The notes beneath the pieces are model-generated. The model worked only from the letters and a program-made list of their open reading frames with translations. It searched no databases and had not been told where the DNA came from. From Chamaea fasciata (Eukaryota; Chordata; Aves; Passeriformes; Sylviidae): a stretch of DNA of 64,000 nucleotides. Location of the stretch: contig JARCOQ010000016.1 of the NCBI GenBank assembly GCA_029207755.1, positions 15,459,307 to 15,523,306 on the forward strand, given 5' to 3'. Positions within the stretch are counted from its first letter, which is position 1; each line of letters begins with the position of its first letter. Below, one piece after another: positions 23,200 through 35,771 of the stretch. The position numbers and the translations under genes are program-made.

Positions 23200-23330
23200 C
23201 CATGCCAGGTTGGACAGGGCTTGGAACACCCTGGTCTAGTGGAAGGTATCCCTAACCATGGCAGGGGGTTGGACTAGGTGATCTTAAACATTCCTTCCAA
23301 CCCAAATCGTTCTGTTACTCTATGATTATA
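23200..23330 (+). mobile_element. CR1 LINE 3' fragment
   Basis: The sense CR1 tail runs from 'ccatgccaggttggacaggg' through 'ggcagggggttggactaggt' and 'ccttccaacccaaatcg' to 'ctatgattatatgat', which includes the short terminal repeats typical of CR1. Confidence 0.92.
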
Positions 23331-24652
23331 TGATAATATGTTCTTCCCTGGAGAGAAGAATGAAGTTTGAGGTCTGGTCCTACCTTGGAGGCTTGAGGAC
23401 TGCAGAGGAGGGGTTTTGGGGTGTGGTCCCACTTGAGGAAGCTCAGAGAATATTTAATGCCTGTTAGAAAGGAGGTGCTGGGTGCCCCATTCTTTGTTGC
23501 TGCCTGCTTTGAAGGATGCCCCATGGCAGCTCACCCCTGCCTGGTGCCATGTGGAGCAGGGCTGGAGGGGCAAAATGGGGATCAAGGTCCTTCGGGACCT
23601 TCAGCCAGGGAAGTGATGCTGCAGCCCCCTCATCTGCCCACTGTTCCTGTAGTGGGGCTCTCTTGTGGCACACTGTTGGATTTTTCTATGCTGATGGCAC
23701 TGTGAGTGAGGAGCAGAAGCCTTGAGTAAAACTCCCTGCAGGACAGTCAGTGCAGATCTGGGGCAGGTGAGCTGACCCAGGCTGGTTCAACCACTGCACC
23801 ATCCTCCTTCCTTACCTGCACTCCGAGCATGGACCTGGGGACCACCCAGAGCCATCTCCTTACTCTCTCCTACTCTTCTGTCCCTTTCCATGTGGCAGTG
23901 GCTCCAGAGCCTGATGAAGATGTCTGTGGCAGAGCTGGTGTTCAACATGCTCTTTCTTCCTCAATACTCTTCTTTTATGCTGCACCAGAGGGGCAGTGGG
24001 AGCTCTCCCTTCTCTATTGGTGGTGCCTGAACAGGAAAGACTGCTCCCACTGTGCTTCCTGCACAAATCAACCTAATTACTGTTCCACTGGCAGCTAATG
24101 AGCTTAAAGCTTTCATGGCCAGCACCTCCTTCCCTCCCTGCGGGAGAGCAGCTTCAGTCAGGCCTGTCCTTAGCTGAAGAGCTTTGATGGTGGTGGAGGA
24201 ACAGGAGGAATAATCCTTGGGGAACAGCAGAGCATCATTGGTGCTGCTGAGGCTGCTGAGCACAGAGCTGTTAGTCCTGGGCAGGGCTCTCGGTGTGCTG
24301 AAAACCCTTGCCATGGCAGTGAGAGGCAATGCTGATGGAAGAGTGTCTGGGGGCTCACTGCTGCTGCTACCTCCCTGTTCCCAACCCTGTGCCTGCAGCA
24401 CCACATGGACATGGGGAAACATTCCCAGGCTCGGTATCACAAACCCATTCCCCACGCTGCTGATGTGGTTGGCAGCACATCTGTGGGGCTGTGCAGGCTG
24501 CTGGGACATGAAACCCCTGTGATGGAGGGAGACACTAGCAAGTGCTGCTCATGGCGACATCTCTGGGTGCACAGGGGTCTGGCTGCTTGCCCATGCTGGC
24601 TGTGCCCAGACCAGCTCTTCTGGGGAAGGCCAGCCCATTCCCATCACCAAAT

Positions 24653-24905
24653 AGGGTCACAGAGTGATAAGACCATGGAAAGATTTGGCTTGGAAAGTAT
24701 CTTAAAGATCACCTCTTTTTACCCCCTCAAACCTTTCACTATCCCAGGTTGCTCCCAGCCTCATCCAGTCCCATCCTTGAACGCTTTCAGGGGTGGCGTA
24801 GCCACAGCTTCTCCAGGCAACCTGTGCCAGGGCCTCACCAGCCTCAGTAAAATAAACTTCTCCTGGTGCTTGTCTTCCCAGTGTCACCTGTCCCCCTGTG
24901 TCACC
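24653..24905 (-). mobile_element. CR1 LINE 3' fragment
   Basis: The antisense CR1 tail begins with 'gggtcacagagtgataagac', then 'ggcttggaaagtatcttaaa', and continues through 'cactatcccaggttgctccc' and 'gcaacctgtgccagggcctc'. It is moderately diverged. Confidence 0.87.
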
Positions 24906-26330
24906 CCAGGACGGGCCAGGTGGAGCTGAGGTTCCCGTTTGTGCAGTGCTATCACAGATCAGCAGCACGGTCTGGTGCCAGGCTCTAGGGTCCCCTTTCA
25001 GTGCAGCCCCATGGGGCTGTTGCAGCCCTGCAGCCCTGACCCGTCTGGGTTCTGGGCTGCTGGCAGTGACTCACGTGTGTGCACAGAATGTGCTTGCACA
25101 GAGGCAACAATGCCATTTTTTAAAACTATGATTAGTTTCCCAATTTCAAAAAAGCCGTCTGGCAGGCTAGGCCCCCTTCCAAGGTTTCCTGGAAATATGA
25201 AGATGTCAAGGAGGTGCTGCTGACAGAGGTGCTGAGCCGAGATCAAGCCCAGTGCTCAGTCCAGCATTGGCTGGTGCTGCCAGGCCAGGACTGTGCCTTC
25301 TTAAAGCTCAGTCAAACCCACAAGGGCCAGCTCGCTCACAAACCCAGAGCTGAGGAACTTATGTCTGAATTCCAGCTTGGCTGGCTCATCCCACACATCC
25401 CAGCTTTTGTGCAAGCCAAGCCCAAGTTCATCCTTTGCCTCCAGGCCTGATCTGTTGTGCAATGTTAGGTAGCTCGTGCTGCCACGCTCCTCCCACCCTC
25501 ACAGATGTATTTTGGGACTGAGTGAGGTGATTGCTGTACACAGAAGAATGGGAATTGCTTGGACACCTTGGATGTGAAAAGGTGAGGGCAGAAGATGGGG
25601 GAGATGCTCACAGAAGGTGGGTGAGGAAAGAGGGATGTGAAAATTTCAGGCGAAAGTTCCAGCCATGTCTGTCCTCCAGCTACTCAGCAGATTATTTATT
25701 ACCTTTATTAATTCTGTGTTAAATTACCCTTTTCCTTAATTTTTCAAGAGGTTTATTGTTTAATTTGTCTGGCTTAAAATGACTTCTTGTAAAAGTAAAG
25801 CTTTCAGGAGAGACTGGCATGAAAGAGCATCTATCTATTCCCAGCATGGGCACAGAGCAGTGCCAGAGGACAAGGTGCCCTCTGCACTAACACAGTCTGG
25901 GCAGCATTGCTGCCGGAGCTCCCTCAGCCAGGCACCTGATGCAGGTGAGAGCACATTTCTTCCCTGAGCCTGATTCTATCAATTAAAATCAATGTATTAA
26001 AACAGGAATGAGAAACATGAAGTGTCACCTCAGCTGAACCTTTCCTTGCAGACATGCTGCCCTCAGTGCCTGACAGGGGAAATAGCTCTTTTCTCAAGCT
26101 CTCGAGTAAAAAAAAATCCATTTCTTCTGTGATGAGGTGCTGGCTCTGAGGCTGAGGGGCCCTAAAGGGCCACATGTCCTCCCAGCCTCTTCTGTTCACT
26201 TGGGGAGAAGGGGTGAATTGCAGCTGGGGGGATGAACCAGGGGAGAGAAAGGGTCCGTCATGCAGGTGAGAGCTCAGGCCTTTGGGGTTTGGGAGGGGAA
26301 CTGATACCAGTTTACACTTCTGTGTGGATT
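24906..26330. other. Gene-free stretch
   Basis: No gene or recognised repeat. Only short frames without domains occur on either strand. Confidence 0.4.
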
Positions 26331-26332
26331 TA

Positions 26333-26590
26333 GAGCCATAGAATCACTGAATGGTTTGGGTTGGAAGGGACCTTAAAGCTCATCTCCTTCCTACCCCCTG
26401 CCATGGGCAGGGACACCTCCCACAGTCCCAGGTTGCTCCAAGCTCTGTCCAACCTGGCCTTGGGCACTTCCAGGGATGGGACAGCCACAGCTTCTCTGGG
26501 CACCCTGTGCCAGGGCCTCAGCACCTTCACAGGGAAGAATTGCACCCCAATACCTAACTTAAACCTACTCGCTGAATTTCAGCTTAAAGC
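26333..26590 (-). mobile_element. CR1 LINE 3' fragment
   Basis: The antisense CR1 end is 'atagaatcactgaatggttt' followed by 'gggttggaagggacctt', continuing to 'ccccaatacctaacttaaac'. It lies about 150 bases left of the large minisatellite. Confidence 0.93.
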
Positions 26591-26742
26591 CATCAATGCA
26601 CACGGTAGGTGTGGGCAGCCTCTGCCAGGGGGATATGCCCGGTGTCCCCCCAGCACAGGGCAGAGGAGCTGCAAGGACAGTGACAGAGCCTGGCAAGGGG
26701 TACTGAAGCACAGAGGGCACCCACGAGAGTAGGTGCAGACAC

Positions 26743-27815
26743 TGCTGGGAGCACCGGCACTGCCCACAGGGCTGGCACTGCAGGGGCACCGGCACTGCAG
26801 AAACACTGGCACTGCCCACAGGGCTGGCACTGCAGGAGCACCGGCACTGCAGGAGCACTGGCACTGCCCACAGGGCTGGCACTGCAGGAGCACCGGCACT
26901 GCAGGAGCACTGGCACTGCCCACAGAGCTGGCACTGCCCACAGGGCTGGCACTGCAGGAGCACTGGCACTGCCCACAGGGCTGGCACTGCAGGGGCAGCG
27001 GCACTGCAGGAGCGCTGGCACTGCAGGAGCACTGGCACTGCCCACAGGGCTGGCACTGCCCACAGGGCTGGCACTGCAGGAGCACTGGCACTGCCCACAG
27101 GGCTGGCACTGCAGGGGCAGCGGCACTGCAGGAGCGCTGGCACTGCAGGAGCACTGGCACTGCCCACAGGGCTGGCACTGCAGGAGCACCGGCACTGCAG
27201 GAACACTGGCACTGCCCACAGGGCTGGCACTGCCCACAGGGCTGGCACTGCAGGAGCACCGGCACTGCCCACAGGGCTGGCACTGCCCACAGGGCTGGCA
27301 CTGCAGGAGCGCTGGCACTGCAGGAACACTGGCACTGCCCACAAGGCTGGCACTGCAGGAGCACCGGCACTGCAGGAGCACTGGCACTGCCCACAGGGCT
27401 GGCACTGCAGGGGCACCGGCACTGCAGGAACACTGGCACTGCAGGAACACTGGCACTAACCGGAGCCCTGGCACTGCCCACAGGGCTGGCACTGCCCACA
27501 GGGCTGGCACTGCAGGAGCACCGGCACTGCAGGAACACTGGCACTGCAGGAACACTGGCACTAACCGGAGCCCTGGCACTGCCCACAGGGCTGGCACTGC
27601 AGGGGCACCGGCACTGCAGGAACACTGGCACTGCCCACAGGGCTGGCACTGCAGGGGCACCGGCACTGCAGGAGCCCTGGCACTGCCCACAGGGCTGGCA
27701 CTGCAGGAGCACCGGCACTGCAGGAACACTGGCACTGCAGGAACACTGGCACTAACTGGAGCCCTGGCACTGCCCACAGGGCTGGCACTGCAGGGGCAGC
27801 GGCAGTGCAGGCGCT
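26743..27815 (+). repeat. Minisatellite of mixed 17- and 18-bp units, about 60 copies
   Basis: Two unit types are interspersed: a 17-bp type (ggcactgcaggagcacc and variants ending aacact, gcgct or gcagc) and an 18-bp type (ggcactgcccacagggct). They share the core GGCACTGC and contain no stop codon over long stretches of several frames on both strands. This makes minus-strand frames of up to 476 codons rich in Cys-Gln-Pro and Ala-Val-Pro, and a 340-codon plus-strand frame. Since 17- and 18-bp units shift phase against each other, a conserved protein is unlikely. A variant motif (actaacc/tggagccc) recurs near 27455, 27560 and 27751 and marks a higher-order duplication. Confidence 0.95.
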
Positions 27816-30085
27816 CCGGCAGTCCGGGGGCGCTGCCGGCTGCGGGGCCGCGGGCCAGGCGGTTGCTGTGAGCGGGATGTGCCGGTGACTCACAGTCACT
27901 GTCTGTACCTGCCGGTGACTCAGCTCTCACTTCCCAGCTCTGGCAGAGCTGGAATGAGATCCCGGCCGGCCGCTCGGAGAGCGTTTTTACCACCCCCAGC
28001 GCAGGGTCAGGGCCATCAGCCACCCGCAGCGGGTGGCAGCAGGGTCACAAGAAGGCTCAAGGCTGATAGGGAGTCTCCAGTCAGCTGGCCAAGGCCGAAA
28101 GGCCCGAGATAGAGAGGCACGGTTTAAATGCCATTCAATGAATACCGGTCCAGGCTCCACTGAGCCTGGGTTTGTGCTTCTGTGAGTGTGGGATGGGGGA
28201 AGGGAAAGCCCCATCCCTCCCTCCCCAGCTCAGATCTGCAGCTGGGTCTGCACTGCTCCAGGTGAGGAACAGCAGCACACTGCTGCTATATCCTTGGGGT
28301 TTTGCAGCTGAGAACATGCTCCCACCTTCACAGAGCACCATCAGCCTCACAAAAAGATTCATGTGGTCTCTTCCAGCTGTTTTCTTGGAGCTCCTGTCTG
28401 TAGAGTTGATATTTTTCCTTGGGCTTTGGCTTGCCCCTTCCCTCTCCCCAGAGACACCTCCTGAGCCACTCTTCAGCCATGCAGGGACAAGCTGATGGAT
28501 GTGCTGGACTTCCTGCTCTCTCTCCTGGACACTGCTCTGACCCTTTCAGGAAGGAAATACGTTTTTCCCACCACTTTCTCCTTCACAACTCTCCTCTTCC
28601 TCATGTCAGAGAAATTTTGCACCCCTCCTACTCATGCCTCAGTTTCTCTGGCCATGGATGCTGTGTTCTGGGGATGGGGTCTCACAGGCATCTCCCTGCC
28701 AGGCTCCCTGCAGAGCAGAAAATGTGGCCTTGGAGAGAGCCACTTGGGGTGCAAAACAAGCCAGGGATTTTTACTGTGTAGCCCCAAAAGGCTGTAGTGC
28801 TGCTTTCCTGCAGTGCCTGTGGCTGCAGGGGAGGATGTAGAGCATTAATGCCCCAGAGACTCCTCCTGTTGGGAGCTTCTATCCCTACAGACCAACTCTG
28901 CCAGAATCCCACTGAGAAATACTGAATAAGAATGGGATTTTTGACACTGTACAGCCTCTTCCTGCTAACATTCTCACAGGAGATGGTCTAGATCACTGTA
29001 CTTAGAAGAAGAAATGCTGCTGGTGTATTTCCCAGGAGTGGATCTGAAACGTTCAGGATGCAGCCACAGAATACGATAATGGTCCCATCCCAAGAGCTTC
29101 CCACCCAAATCAACCAGCAGATGCAGCCTGTGGACAGAGGGAGCAGGAAACAGCCAGGATTTGGTTCTGATCAGCACATGCAACCTGAGAGCAACTGTCC
29201 CCATCTCCATGACTGGCTGGTGACACAAGAAAGGCAAGTGCTGGGAAAAGGTCTGAAGAACAATGGGGTTGTTTGTGGCTCTCTACAGGGGTGTTCTCCA
29301 GGAAAAAAGGGAAAGAAAAAGTCCAGAAGGTATTTCCATCAGAGCCTCTCCAGGAGGCCTTGAATGATGTCTAGGCCAGTAGCAGCCTGGACACAAAACT
29401 GAGAGTCCCCGCCCATGTGCAATGACAAAAGCACTGAAGTCCCCAACCCCAGGCCCTCTAGAGACCCCGCTCACTGCCTGCTGCCCACACAGCAGGCAGG
29501 CCTTGCACCCTGGGGAGTGCCCTTGGAGGGCACCTCTTCAAATTGCCAGCTCTCCCCAAAATGTCAGTCTGAGGCCTTTTGGGATGTGATGTTTTGGAAA
29601 TAGCCTTCAGATTGATGCCATCTCTTTGCCCTATTTTTTCTCCTGTTTACAGGCCAGAGGCTGTTCATTGCTTCATACTCTTCTGTCCCTCATTTCCACT
29701 TTTCATGATTTATTACTCCTTCTTAATTTAATTTAGCCTATATTCCCAGCTGGACCGCTGGTCATGGAGTTCAGTGCCTTCTTAACCTTTTCAGCACTGT
29801 TTCCTCTGTAGCTAAGACTGTCCCTTAATATTAAAGTTAATGCATCCTTAGAGGATGAGCTGACAACTGTCTGTGTCACATCAGCACATGGCAGGGTTCT
29901 GTCTCAGCCCAAGCAAGGTGTTTTCAAGGCGTCTTCCACGGAGTTTCCAGACATTGACTGGCCTCGCTGGAGTTACTCTTGCAACATCCTCTGCAGGTCC
30001 AGAAACCCCAGACAAATGCCCCAACATACCCAGTCCCAACAAATCCAACTGATTCTGGTGATCAACAATAGGACCTGAGCCGGGT
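27816..30085. other. Gene-free stretch with a small GC-rich patch next to the minisatellite
   Basis: 27800-28000 is GC-rich with several CpGs but has no frame or splice sites that I trust. The rest, to 30.08 kb, has only short frames without domains and no recognised repeat. Confidence 0.4.
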
Positions 30086-30089
30086 GGGG

Positions 30090-30307
30090 CGAGGTTTAGG
30101 TTGGATACCAGGAAAAGGTTCTTCCCCCAGAGGGTGCTGGGCACTGCCCGGACTCGCCAGGGAATGGGCACAGCCCCGAGGCTGCTAGAGCTCCAGGAGT
30201 GTTTGGAAGAAGTTCGTAGGGATGCCCAGGGTGGGATTGTTGGGGTGCCTGTGCAGGGCCTGGAGTTGGACTGGATGATCCCTGTGGGTCTGTTTCAACT
30301 CAGGTTG
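30090..30307 (+). mobile_element. CR1 LINE 3' fragment
   Basis: The sense CR1 runs from 'gaggtttaggttggatacca' through 'gagctccaggagtgtttgg' and 'gtgcagggcctggagttgg' to 'tgatccctgtgggtctg'. This matches a CR1 subfamily different from most of the other copies here, and it resembles the copies at 35 kb and 57 kb. Confidence 0.87.
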
Positions 30308-31628
30308 TGTCTCACGCTGTGGATGCCACTTCAGACCCAGGTTAGTGTCTGCACAGGGGTTTAGCCTTCAGTTAGGAGCCCTCTTAAATCCAGTCTGTGC
30401 ATGACGTTAATGACTTTCTCCTGTTCTTCTTGCAGTAAATATGAAAATTCCCATTTCCTGTATGATATGATATGATATTTGGCCTAAACAGATTGGATTT
30501 AAGTCTGTGCGATGCCCCAGCACTTGGAGCTCTTCACTGGTCATTGCTAAAAGGCCTTTAGGAAAAAATATTCACCTTCTGTATATTCTGCCACTGAAGG
30601 CTGTTCCTGCTCCTGTGAAGGTCTGCAAATAAAGGAGCCAATCAAGCTACAGGCAACGGAGTGTTGTAAGAGTATTGTTTTGCTGATGAGAGAGCAGAAG
30701 GAACATCAGTGAGGCTGGAAGGCGTGAAATGGAAAAGCGATGAAAACAGTCTGCTAACACTTGGCCACTCCATTCCCTGCCACGGGTTATTGCAGGAGGG
30801 GATATTCAGCAGAACCCCCTGAAAATAACCCCCCACCTTGACATGGGGAGGTGCAGTGGTGTTGTGGGGCTTCTACTGCCAACAGCAAATTGTAAAACTT
30901 TCTCACTTCTTTCTCAGTGCAAAATGCCTCTGGCTGAGGAGGAGGCACAGGAGAGCACGTGGTGGGGGAGTGAACATGAGTGTGCCTCCAGATCTGAGCT
31001 TTCCTCAGTGGATTAAACCTTCAAATGCCACTTAATGCATCAGATTCCCCTGGCAGTCACTCTCAGAGGCTGGGGTTTAGCTCCTGTGCTTGGTTCCTGC
31101 ATCTTGTGGTTGGTTTGACTTGAGAACTTCTCCATGCTGCCTCTGAAGTGCTTGCTGGGAGAGCCAGGGACAGGATAAACATGTGTGCAAACACAGACTG
31201 TGCTACCTGAACACTGCACCTTGAGCAGGCTCTGCACCCTAAGAGAGAGCAAAGCTGGCACCTGGGGACACCTGTGGACACCTGGGAACACCTGGGGTGT
31301 GGCACAGAGCTCAAGGCAGAGAGCAGAGACACACAGGATGTTTTAGGGAGCTGCTGAGGTGGGACCCTTGGATCCCATCCCTGATATTTTCCACGAGTAC
31401 TGCACATGTCCTGGGCAGCAGAACCCCACAGGCCCGTGCTCAGCACCAGCTAGGCAGGCAAAGGGCCAACCACTCCTGCTCAACACATCCAGGTTTCCCC
31501 TCACCCCAGCAGAATTTGGGGACAGTATAAACCAGCCCGGCTCAGGGCAGTTCTGCACTGGTGTTCTGCAGGATTTAATCATAATGGTGAGGCTCTTGAC
31601 TCCTCCTCGTGATCCTGTCCTACCCTGT

Positions 31629-32378
31629 TATGGTGTCTTGGTTTAGATAGACAGGTATCTGCCAGGGAAGATTGGAGTCTTCCTTGGCATGTAAGCCCCT
31701 CCCCCCTTTTCCAAATTATTATGAATTTGCAATTAAAAGGCTGTCAAGCAAAGATTTTGGGAATAGATAGAGCAGTTCTTTACTAGGGATAAAAAAAATG
31801 CAGATGTTGTAGTACAGAAGAATAAGCAAACAAACAAACAAGAAATCCTAGAAAACCCTGACAGAGTCAGAAATACAACCTGACGCCCTGTTGGTCAGGG
31901 TGTTGGAAGCAGTCCACAGTAAGCCCTCCTGGAGTGGCCGATGTGGTTCTGTTGGAGTAGAGATGGTCCTGTTGAAGAAAAAGGGTCCAGTAATGGTGAG
32001 ATGGGTCTGGTCTTCCTCCAGGAATCCGGTGGAAAACTGGATGACTGGTGACACTTGTGGCTCCTTTTATCTGGATGGAAATGGTTTGGCTCCTCCTCCC
32101 TGGGTAGAGCATCTCACAATGGGATGATGTAATGTGTCATGTCATTGGTGAGCTTTAATGGCCCATTAACAGAAGATATGCCCACGGAGGGAATGGGAGG
32201 GTGAGGAGAGATAAGAAACAATGCCCCACCCGGTTTTAACAGCTGGCTTGTTATCAGAGAAGACAGTTACCCCCTCCCTTCTGGAGTTACAACAGATAAA
32301 GAAAAAATCTCCCCCACCGGGTTTCAATAGATGGAATACAATAAACATTTTTTTGGTTACAAACCCCAAGACATATGG
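31629..32378. mobile_element. Solo ERV LTR with intact 5-bp target-site duplication
   Basis: The LTR spans 31634-32373 (740 bases). It begins TGTCTTGG and ends CCAAGACA, a perfect terminal inverted repeat with TG...CA ends, and it is flanked by the direct repeat TATGG (31629-31633 and 32374-32378). A 5-bp duplication fits the ERVL-type integrases. The sequence resembles the ERVL-type LTRs of songbirds as I remember them. No gag, pol or env remains, so this is the product of LTR-LTR recombination. Orientation is uncertain. An AATAAA in the plus strand at about 32340 favours plus. Confidence 0.87.
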
Positions 32379-32554
32379 TCTCATCCAAAAATTAAATGCT
32401 TATATTTAACAGCTTTAATATATCTTAAATCACAAGAAAGCCATGGGCAGATTCAACAGGTCCTTCCTAGAAAAATGCCACCCATCATAGATCTGGATGG
32501 ATAGGTTCATAGATAGGTTGAAAGGACCTAAAAGTAACAACCCCCTTGTCATGA

Positions 32555-32640
32555 GGCTGGACAGGGCTTGGAGCAACCTGAGATAGTGGAAGGTGTCCCT
32601 GCAGGGGGTGGAATGTGTCACTTTGATCTTTTTCAGCCTT
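32555..32640 (+). mobile_element. Short CR1 LINE 3' fragment
   Basis: The blocks 'gaggctggacagggcttgg', 'agcaacctgagatagtgga' and 'aggtgtccctgcagggggtg' match the CR1 tail in sense. The extreme 3' end is diverged or lost. Confidence 0.78.
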
Positions 32641-32644
32641 CTGA

Positions 32645-33800
32645 TGTTTGCGGTTTTGTATTGGAGTTTCTCACAGACTTTCAAGTGATGTTATGGCAAC
32701 TGCCCTTCTTGTTTTGGAAACTGCTCTTGGTATTTACATACTTCTCTGGAAGAAGGACAGTTGATAGACTTGTACTTTGACCAGTGAGGTTGGAGAGGTG
32801 TAAACCTCATTGTCCAGTCTCTGGTCATTGTGCAGAACCTAGATGTATAGAAGTCGAAAATAAATGGTCTGACATAAAAGTGCAGTAATGTTCATTCAGG
32901 ATTGAGAAATGCCAGTCAGGTCCTCTTAGCTCTACCCCCTTGGTGCCCCATTCCAAGGGGGACCACACGTGCCATGACCAGTGTCACCAGAGAGCACAGC
33001 TCTCTAGGAGGGGTTGGACACATGGACAGCAGGGATGGGATATGCTGTTGCTGTGGAATTTCTAATTATTTGTGTTTGTTCACCTAATATAGCCCAAAAT
33101 TTTTAGTCAAACTGAAAATCTTGATGTAAAGGTTTGATAATGTCAAACATTTTTTAAAGCTGAAAGCCAACACTTGCTGTGAGGAAGAACAGATTTTGCA
33201 TGATTTTTTGTCCCCTTTATCCCATCAGGATCTGAGTCTGGTGTAGCAGGCTGTGAACTAACCCACTTCAGACTTGACTCTGGGATTCACCTAAGAATGT
33301 GTAAAACTCACCAGTTCAGATCCTTCTGAGCCCTGGAAAAACATTCCAGCATATGGTCTTGAACACAGGCTTAAAATAAATGCCATGGGCCATCACCTGT
33401 GTCCTGGGAGTTCTGCAAATCCAGCCTTTATTGGGCAGTTTTTAAGCCCAGCAGAGGCAGATACTGCAAATAAAACCAGGCAGCAAAAACTGACCCACAG
33501 GGCCTGAGGTGGAGCCACGGCACTGGTGAGATGAATTTTGCTGGTGCGTGTTGTGCTTTTCTTCCTCCAAAGTGTCTGCTGGGTGCCCTGGGAAGAGTCA
33601 TCGTAACAGCTCAGTGTAATGAAAAACCAGGGAAAACAACTCAATTGGTGAGTGCCCTGTGGGAAATCAAATCCCTGAGCCAGCCCGGCGGGATTTCTGC
33701 CAGGCAGCACTTCAGGAAAACATCCTCAGGACAAAGGACTCAGAATAAACCCATGATTTTGCTGTGAACAGAATACGGAAATGATAAAATCCTAAAAATG
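32645..33800. other. Gene-free stretch
   Basis: No gene or recognised repeat. Short frames only. Confidence 0.4.
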
Positions 33801-33802
33801 CC

Positions 33803-34245
33803 ACAGAATCATGGAATCATTAGAGTTGGAAAGGACCTCCAGGATCATTGAGTCCAACCATTCCTCCAGCACTGCCAAAACCACCACAAAACCATGTCCC
33901 CAAGTCCACGGGTGCTTTTTGAACACTTCCAGGGATGGTGACTCCACCACTGCCCTGGGCAGCCTGAGCCAGTGCCTGACTGCCTTTTTAGTGAAAAGAT
34001 TTTCCCAATATCCTACCTAAATCTGCCCTGGTGCAGCTTGAGGCCATTTCCCCGTGTCCTGTCCCTGTTCCCTGGGATCAGAGCCCGACCCCCCCGGCTG
34101 TCCCCTCCTGTCAGGGAGTTGTGCAGAGCCACAAGGTCCCCCCTGAGCCTCCTTTTCTCCAGGCTGAGCCCCTTTCCCAGCTCCCTCAGCTGCTCCTGGT
34201 GCTCCAGCCCCTTCCCCAGCTCTGTTCCCTTCTCTGGTGCAAAAA
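33803..34245 (-). mobile_element. CR1 LINE fragment
   Basis: The antisense CR1 begins 'cacagaatcatggaatcatt' and 'agagttggaaaggacctcca' and extends about 440 bases, to the region coding for the C-terminal end of ORF2 ('ctccttttctccaggctgag', 'ctgctcctggtgctccagcc'). It is one of the longest copies in the window. Confidence 0.93.
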
Positions 34246-34249
34246 ATTG

Positions 34250-35025
34250 CAGTGGTTTTGCTTGCAGGGAGCTGGATTTTGGAAGCAGTGAGGATCCAGG
34301 GGTGCTCAGGGGTGATGCAGGGGGTGGAATATTGCCTTTGTGGGGCTGGACTAGCACCCACTGGGAGATGTCTCCAAAAGCCTCCGTGGCATCTCAGCGG
34401 AGAAGGACAAACTCACAGGCATAATGTTTTTGAGTATCTAAATGGAAAGTTGGAAAATGGAGACTTAGAAAATTCAGAACTATAATCCAAGAAGTGCTCT
34501 TAAAGAAGAGTTTTTAAAGAAACGTTGCTGCCTTGATCTCACTTAGTCAGAGAGTTCACCCGTGAGATCTGCAGTGAGAGCTCTCCAGCCCTGACACTGG
34601 AAGAAAAGACCACTTCAGTTTCAACAGAACTTCATTATTGTCTCTCTTTATGCCAGCTATTATTGTTTTTCCTGACTCCCTGGTTATTATCACTTTTCCA
34701 GAGCCTGAAAAACCCTCTGCTTTGCTGCCTCCTACTAGAACAGCTTTCACTGTTCTTTTTAGTCCTGCTCTCCTGGAGGATCTTGCTGCTTCCTTTGCAG
34801 TCCTACTGTGTGACACCTTTTCCAAGGGATACAAACCTATTCCTGGCTAACAGGTGCTAAAGAGTTCCCAAAAATATCCTCATTGTCCATCTAACCCTCC
34901 ACTTCAATGATTTCCACGTTAGCTACCATTAAACAGCTGGAGGTTTCCCTGGATTTTTGATGTGTTTCAGAGTGTTCTCAATCCTGTGCAGTGGCTTAGT
35001 GCAGGATGATCACAGTTTTTGCTTC
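34250..35025. other. Gene-free stretch
   Basis: No gene or recognised repeat. Short frames only. Confidence 0.4.
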
Positions 35026-35027
35026 AT

Positions 35028-35392
35028 GTATCACAGAACAACCTGAGTTGGAAGTCAGCTCCAAGAATCATCCAGCCCAACTCCTGGCCCTGCACAGACA
35101 CCCAAACATTCCCAGCCTGTGCATCCCTGGGAGTGGTGTTGAAGCACTCCTGGAGCTCTGGCAGCCTAGGGGCCCTACCCATTCCCTGGGGAGCCTGGGC
35201 AGTGCCTGAACCCTCTGGGGGAAGAACCTTTTCCTGATTTCCAGCCTGACCCTCCCCCTGACACAGCTCCAGCCATTCCTTTGTGTCCTGTCCCTGGTCG
35301 CAGAGCAGAGATGGGAGCTGCCACCTGGGAGGAGCTGCAACCCCCGGTGTGCTCTGCCCTCAGTCTCCTCTCCAGGCTTCTCTAGGCTGAAT
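35028..35392 (-). mobile_element. CR1 LINE fragment
   Basis: The antisense CR1 runs from 'tatcacagaacaacctgagt' to 'ctctccaggcttctctaggc'. It belongs to the subfamily carrying 'cacagacacccaaacattcc'. Confidence 0.88.
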
Positions 35393-35771
35393 GTACTTTT
35401 CCCTTAAAATATGAAAGTGAGATTTCACTTCCTATTCAGAGTTGGGAGTGCAGGAACAGCCTCCATAAGCGTGGTGGGATGAGGAGGCCTTGCCACTGCC
35501 TGTGCCTCTAACAGGACCTGATTTTAGCCTGTCAGGAAGCCCTGATGCTGGAACTGTCCCAGGCATTTTACCTTGCTGGTGGGTATGGGATTTACAGCCT
35601 TTTCATACACTTTGTGACGTCCTGCTGCTGTTCAGTACCTGGTGTTCAGTGAGTGGGAATGATGCCTTCTGCCATTTTCCACCATCCCCACAAGTTCCCT
35701 GTGCATGGATTTAGGAACAATGGGGTTTGTATCTTGCCAGATGGGAAACACAGACCAATGGTGGTGCAGAG

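Noticed and set aside
26733..27755. 340-codon plus-strand frame rich in Gly-Thr-Ala-His-Arg repeats
   Set aside because: Same minisatellite origin as the minus-strand frames.
26593..28023. 476-codon Cys-rich minus-strand protein
   Set aside because: It is almost wholly made of the minisatellite, whose 17- and 18-bp units shift frame. No signal peptide, splice site or poly(A) signal fits.
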